Shown piece after piece: positions 58,391 through 64,000 of a DNA stretch of 64,000 nucleotides (position 1 is its first letter; every line of letters starts with the position of its first letter). The DNA comes from Paenibacillus sp. URB8-2 (GTDB lineage Bacteria; Bacillota; Bacilli; Paenibacillales; Paenibacillaceae): the NCBI RefSeq assembly GCF_013393385.1, contig NZ_AP023239.1:248001-312000 (forward strand). The letters run 5' to 3'. A program made the translations under genes and the position numbers. Below the pieces are notes generated by a model. That model did not search any database. It was not told the origin of the DNA and was given only the letters and a program-made list of their open reading frames with translations.

Positions 58391-61300
58391 GTCGCACCCT
58401 ATGCGGGTGCGTGGATTGAAATCGGTAATTGGTCAATTGGCTTTGATAATTGGTTCTGGTCGCACCCTATGCGGGTGCGTGGATTGAAATTACATAGGAA
58501 GGAGGAATGAAATTGACGGTTAGAAGTCGCACCCTATGCGGGTGCGTGGATTGAAATCTTCGGTCATATCAGTCATCGTCCGTGTATTCCTCGTCGCACC
58601 CTATGCGGGTGCGTGGATTGAAATGTTATCGTATATCGTATAATTAACCTTGATTTAATGTCGCACCCTATGCGGGTGCGTGGATTGAAATAATGTTACT
58701 GCGGTTTTATCCCCTTTCTAAATCGTCGCACCCTATGCGGGTGCGTGGATTGAAATGCAGTAGCTGACACAATTGAAGACCAGGCTGACGCCGTCGCACC
58801 CTATGCGGGTGCGTGGATTGAAATATCATAGATATCATCAAAATAACTGATGACGAAGGTCGCACCCTATGCGGGTGCGTGGATTGAAATATGAAGGATG
58901 CCAATCAGTTTCCCCAAATTGCTGGTCGCACCCTATGCGGGTGCGTGGATTGAAATATCCGAAATGTAATAATCATAAGGGTTCAAACTTTAGTCGCACC
59001 CTATGCGGGTGCGTGGATTGAAATATGATCTTAATTGTGACATCGTCCAGCTTAATTGTGTCGCACCCTATGCGGGTGCGTGGATTGAAATAACCTCCTT
59101 GGGTGCTGGGGTATCTGGGTAAAGGTCGCACCCTATGCGGGTGCGTGGATTGAAATCGGCCGGTGGATAGGTTCGAGGACTAACTTATCAGTCGCACCCT
59201 ATGCGGGTGCGTGGATTGAAATTCTAAGCGTCATGATTGGTGTGGAAGCTGCTTTTTCGTCGCACCCTATGCGGGTGCGTGGATTGAAATCCCAGAAACC
59301 AGCGTGTTTCCGGCTGCGTCCTCCGTCGCACCCTATGCGGGTGCGTGGATTGAAATTTCGGGCTCCGGATCGGATGACTCAACGGCAGAGGTCGCACCCT
59401 ATGCGGGTGCGTGGATTGAAATCACGGAAGGCCAGATTTCTTGGGCATATTTCGAGTCGCACCCTATGCGGGTGCGTGGATTGAAATTCCATCCACCAGT
59501 TAGCGGGTGAGTGTTGTACTCGTCGCACCCTATGCGGGTGCGTGGATTGAAATATGGGTCCGTTTGTCTTAGCTCCGCCGTTTGCTCGGTCGCACCCTAT
59601 GCGGGTGCGTGGATTGAAATAGCATTGACACCCAGCAGTCCCGCCTCCGTATAAGTCGCACCCTATGCGGGTGCGTGGATTGAAATCACGAAAGGCATGT
59701 CCGCTTTTTAAGCTCTGACGTGGTCGCACCCTATGCGGGTGCGTGGATTGAAATCACAGCTGTATCACCAGTCCACCGTATCTTTGGCTCGTCGCACCCT
59801 ATGCGGGTGCGTGGATTGAAATTTTCATGGTTTTCAGATATTCCTTTAGTTTATCTGTCGCACCCTATGCGGGTGCGTGGATTGAAATACCCTATGCGCA
59901 GTATTGGTCGAATGACGTGAACGTCGCACCCTATGCGGGTGCGTGGATTGAAATCATGCTTATCCTCTCCTTATGGGGCTATGCCCCTGTCGCACCCTAT
60001 GCGGGTGCGTGGATTGAAATATACACGGTCGTGGGTTTAAAGACTAACAAGAGTGTCGCACCCTATGCGGGTGCGTGGATTGAAATGATATGTCGGTCAA
60101 CGGTGTGACGCTGGAAGACGTCGCACCCTATGCGGGTGCGTGGATTGAAATTTGAGCAGCGGTCACATCTTTGCGGGACTGCCGTAGTCGCACCCTATGC
60201 GGGTGCGTGGATTGAAATCTGCTAGCGGATCAGGACGGCGACAAGCTTGTGGTCGCACCCTATGCGGGTGCGTGGATTGAAATAATTAATAAGGAGATCA
60301 ATGAGCTGCCGGTACGGTCGCACCCTATGCGGGTGCGTGGATTGAAATATGATGAGAAGACAGGACTCACGAAAAAGGTTCCCGTCGCACCCTATGCGGG
60401 TGCGTGGATTGAAATCAAGATTGACGGATATTGCAACAAAGAATGCCCAGTCGCACCCTATGCGGGTGCGTGGATTGAAATACTTGATAACGTTCGAATG
60501 CTGCCGACGCCGATCGTCGCACCCTATGCGGGTGCGTGGATTGAAATGTCTTAATGTGAAAAAGCGAGGAAGAAGGAGACAGTCGCACCCTATGCGGGTG
60601 CGTGGATTGAAATATCCCCGCGGACGTTCGGCGCTCCGAAACATCGACGTCGCACCCTATGCGGGTGCGTGGATTGAAATAAGTGTGCCGCTGAATTTAT
60701 ACCGGTTATTTGGGTCGCACCCTATGCGGGTGCGTGGATTGAAATCAGAGCATAGTCAGGAGATCCGCAAGGACCTTAAGTCGCACCCTATGCGGGTGCG
60801 TGGATTGAAATGCTGAGTCGGCCGACAAGCTGTTTCGGCAAGCATTGGTCGCACCCTATGCGGGTGCGTGGATTGAAATTGGCTGGCGACCGGCAAAACC
60901 CACTCATTCAGCGTCGCACCCTATGCGGGTGCGTGGATTGAAATTGCTCATCCAGAGAAACATTTCTCAGCGAGAGTTGGGTCGCACCCTATGCGGGTGC
61001 GTGGATTGAAATTCCTGGGCCGCCGCAACCATGCGCCGCGTCTCCAAAGTCGCACCCTATGCGGGTGCGTGGATTGAAATTATTCGTATATGATCTGCCC
61101 ATCATCCGGCGGCAGTCGCACCCTATGCGGGTGCGTGGATTGAAATGCTTGGCCGCAGCGTCGAACAGCGTCAGGACAAGCGGCGTCGCACCCTATGCGG
61201 GTGCGTGGATTGAAATTTGAGCCGGTCCTGGTGGAGTAAGGTAGAGATGGTCGCACCCTATGCGGGTGCGTGGATTGAAATATCGCTGACTCGTCGTGGT

Positions 61301-63079
61301 CGAGTCCTGCGGCGATAGTCGCACCCTATGCGGGTGCGTGGATTGAAATCGACATGGTTGCCGTGCTGATCGCTCCGGCAGTGCGTCGCACCCTATGCGG
61401 GTGCGTGGATTGAAATAATCAATTCAATGAGCCGGGCGCGGTTATTGTCAGTCGCACCCTATGCGGGTGCGTGGATTGAAATCGGAACAAGACATGCTCT
61501 GAAGCGGCAACGAAAGGTCGCACCCTATGCGGGTGCGTGGATTGAAATTCATCACAAATCAAGCCCTTCCCGTGCTGATAGAGTCGCACCCTATGCGGGT
61601 GCGTGGATTGAAATCGCTATAAGGCGGCCGAAAAGGAAGCTCAGCTTCGTCGCACCCTATGCGGGTGCGTGGATTGAAATTATTTTAAAGGTTTTTAAGG
61701 ATTTCCCCCCCCTCCCGTCGCACCCTATGCGGGTGCGTGGATTGAAATTTTTTATAATCTCAGCACAGACGACGCCTTCGATAAGTCGCACCCTATGCGG
61801 GTGCGTGGATTGAAATTCACCTCATGATGATTGTGTGTTATAATTCGCTCGTCGCACCCTATGCGGGTGCGTGGATTGAAATATTCGACAATTGAGGATA
61901 TAGGAATTTCTGCAAGTCGCACCCTATGCGGGTGCGTGGATTGAAATCTCGTACCAGACAAACTTGAAAAAGCCCTTGCGGTCGCACCCTATGCGGGTGC
62001 GTGGATTGAAATCTGGTAGCGCGGCGGGATGGCCGCCCGATCGTCTGGTCGCACCCTATGCGGGTGCGTGGATTGAAATTTCGGAAGGTTGAAGGCGACC
62101 AGCCCGCGCATCCCGGTCGCACCCTATGCGGGTGCGTGGATTGAAATGTTTTGGTCGAGTTCAGAAAGCACCGGAAGACGTACGTCGCACCCTATGCGGG
62201 TGCGTGGATTGAAATAACGAGGAGGTGGCGTAATGCACACACACGAGTACGTCGCACCCTATGCGGGTGCGTGGATTGAAATTGTGTTGGTTGGGTCAAC
62301 AAAAATTTCATTGTCGAGTCGCACCCTATGCGGGTGCGTGGATTGAAATAATTGCAACGATAAAAGGGATCAAATTTGCAAAGTCGAACCCTATGCGGGT
62401 GCGTGGATTGAAATCCCATTGACCCAGGGCAGCGACTTTACGGCCGTGGTCGCACCCTATGCGGGTGCGTGGATTGAAATGTTACCGGCAATCCGGACGA
62501 CTGCGCTTATACGCGTCGCACCCTATGCGGGTGCGTGGATTGAAATTCCATCCTCGATCATGGTGGTAATACTCCACATCTGGTCGCACCCTATGCGGGT
62601 GCGTGGATTGAAATTGAAAACTGTGCGTATTCGCTAAATCCACCTGGACGTCGCACCCTATGCGGGTGCGTGGATTGAAATCATTGGGGGACTCGTTGGC
62701 GGGGCGGTCGGTACGGTCGCACCCTATGCGGGTGCGTGGATTGAAATATCGTCCCCGCATATGGAGTTAACGAAACCGCACCTGTCGCACCCTATGCGGG
62801 TGCGTGGATTGAAATTATGTCGACGGCAAGGAACGGAAATTTAGCGCGGGTCGCACCCTATGCGGGTGCGTGGATTGAAATAATAAATCTATTGAGGCCC
62901 AAGAGGAGGCCAAGGAGTCGCACCCTATGCGGGTGCGTGGATTGAAATTGATAAGCCGTTTGGCGCAAGCGTGGCTACAGTTGTCGCACCCCATGTAGAT
63001 GCGTGGATTGAAATCATCAGCACCCCTCCGGACATTCGCAGCTTATCGTCGGACCCCGTGCGGGTGACTGGATTTATAT
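58391..63079 (+). CRISPR. Type I-C CRISPR array, 71 repeats and 70 spacers
   Basis: By eye I counted 71 repeats of 32 nt (starts GTCGCACCC, ends GTGGATTGAAAT, containing the CGCACCC/GGGTGCG hairpin) with 33-38-nt spacers. Sixty-eight look identical, one (62383) has a C-to-A change, and the last two (62983 and 63048) are degenerate. Direction: the repeat's GAAAT end is downstream, the leader lies at 58209-58390 beside cas2, and decay is at the far end. The type I-C hairpin repeat matches the cas genes. Spacer targets are unknown. Reading frames through the array repeat HPMRVRGLK and are not genes. Confidence 0.98.
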
Positions 63080-63164
63080 AGAATCTGACGGTAGGATTCC
63101 AGGTCAATTACAAGGATAGATCGACGCCGTAATCTGTGTAGACTCTGTGCAAAACGGGGTTCCG

Positions 63165-64000
63165 CTACAGCAGCTCCCCCCGCTTCTTCAAATACCGGTA
63201 CAGCGGCACGGCCGACAAGGCACAGAGCAGGGCGCACAGGCCGATGAAGGCATAGCCCGCCTGAAGCCCGGCCAGCAGGCCCTCCCCGGCGTTCCCGCTT
63301 GAAGCGACAACGTTCTTGATGCCGGTAATGATGGCGCCGATCAGATAATTGCCGATGACGCTGGACACGCCCATCAGGGTGACGATGAACGTAATAGCGG
63401 TGTCGCTGCCCTGGCGGTAGCGCTTCGCGATCAGCGCCATGACGGTGGGGTAGATCGGCGCGATGCCGATGCCCGCCGCGGCGAACAGAAACGCCCCCGG
63501 CTCGCCCGCCGCAATGGCGGCGAAGGTCAGCAGGCCGGACAGGGCGGAGAAGATGATGAGCGACAGCGTAAAGCCGATTTTGTCGGTTACGGGACCGAGA
63601 AACAGCCGGGCGAAGGTGAAGCAGAGAAAGAATACGGAGAGCATGCCCGCCGCGGCCGTTCCGTCCCAGCCGTAGGCTTTTTCCAGAAAGTTGACCAGCC
63701 AGCCGCCGACCGCCATTTCGGAAATGACGCCGAAGGACAGAATGGCGACCAGCATCCAGATGACGGGATCGGCGGCGATAGCTTTAAGCGGAATCCGGTC
63801 ATCCTCCGAGGTGCCGCCGCTCGGGAACTTGCCGGCAAATGCGGGAATCATCGGCAGGACGGCCAGCAGCAGAATCAGCAGGTACACGTCCCGCCAATCG
63901 ATGGCCCGGCCGCCGATCGACAGCGTCATCAGTCCCGATGCGATCATCGGTGCCACGGTCGAACTGAGCCCGTAGAAAAAGTGGGCGAGATTCATCATCG
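63165..64000 (-). CDS. MFS transporter (C-terminal part)
   Basis: At least 278 residues of an MFS permease; its start lies beyond the window. About eight hydrophobic segments are visible, with the central charged loop KFPSGGTSEDDRIPLK and a glycine-rich ARLFLGPVTDKIG, which is the cytoplasmic A-like motif of the second half. The pattern resembles sugar/FucP-like symporters; substrate unknown. The 85 bp between its stop and the array show no terminator. Confidence 0.85.
   Translation of the reverse strand, partial: MMNLAHFFYGLSSTVAPMIASGLMTLSIGGRAIDWRDVYLLILLLAVLPMIPAFAGKFPSGGTSEDDRIPLKAIAADPVIWMLVAILSFGVISEMAVGGWLVNFLEKAYGWDGTAAAGMLSVFFLCFTFARLFLGPVTDKIGFTLSLIIFSALSGLLTFAAIAAGEPGAFLFAAAGIGIAPIYPTVMALIAKRYRQGSDTAITFIVTLMGVSSVIGNYLIGAIITGIKNVVASSGNAGEGLLAGLQAGYAFIGLCALLCALSAVPLYRYLKKRGELL

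Noticed and set aside
58707..63107. Many 60-155-codon frames on both strands in the array with repeated HPMRVRGLK, APYAGAWIE or NPRTRIGCD units
   Set aside because: They are translations of the CRISPR repeat and have no independent start, RBS or codon pattern.

Overview
The window looks like a chromosomal segment of a spore-forming, moderately GC-rich Firmicute, most likely Paenibacillus or a close relative. This rests on Gram-positive Shine-Dalgarno sites, frequent TTG/GTG starts, a PrkA/YhbH/SpoVR sporulation set, an SLH-anchored subtilisin, CtsR operators, and Bacillus-type AdeR/Ald, YdjO/Csp and AdaA genes. No tRNA, rRNA or prophage was seen.

Left part (1-13.7 kb). The window opens in the tail of a nitrogenase-associated ArsC-like gene, followed by a NifX/NafY-like protein. 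Next come two glycosyltransferases (minus strand) and a plus-strand operon of a nitrate/sulfonate/taurine-type ABC transporter (ATPase, permease, lipoprotein) ending in a radical SAM enzyme with an atypical CX8CX2C cluster motif. That operon has a strong promoter and a leader carrying a clear intrinsic terminator, so it is probably attenuated. The minus-strand genes prkA, yhbH and spoVR follow, then a ModD-like gene.

Middle (13.8-47.4 kb). An AT-rich AbiEi/AbiEii type IV toxin-antitoxin pair sits beside the 3' stump of a PaaX-type regulator. After it come mostly housekeeping and stress genes: a YebC-like protein, uridine kinase, a DsrE-like protein, a frameshifted threonine-aldolase-like gene, ald with its probable activator adeR, an M20 amidohydrolase, a nucleoside deaminase, peptidase S51, the SLH-subtilisin, a SNF2 helicase overlapping a SWIM protein, a 7TMR-DISM/GAF/GGDEF protein, an ada-ogt-alkA alkylation-repair operon, csp and ydjO, a MocR-type regulator lacking the PLP lysine, a GNAT enzyme, and a heat-shock block (CtsR-controlled but frameshifted hsp20, a DnaJ-like co-chaperone, clpB).

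Right part (47.4-63.1 kb). This is a defence region. A GNAT-like protein and a small partner precede a complete type I-C cas operon (cas3-cas5-cas8c-cas7-cas4-cas1-cas2) and an array of 71 repeats (69 of which are intact or nearly so) with 70 spacers. cas5, which in type I-C also processes the crRNA, is split by a ~1.5 kb IS110-family (IS1111-type) element. Both reading-frame halves are otherwise intact and a CT dinucleotide lies at each junction. As read, interference should be disabled while the adaptation genes remain intact. The window ends in the C-terminal part of an MFS transporter.

The strongest leads are the IS-disrupted cas5 and its candidate guide-RNA region, the leader-controlled ABC/radical SAM operon, the GNAT plus small-protein cassette next to cas3, the AbiE promoter flanked by inverted repeats, and the MocR protein without its PLP lysine. 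All functions are read from sequence motifs and recalled family knowledge; no database search was run.
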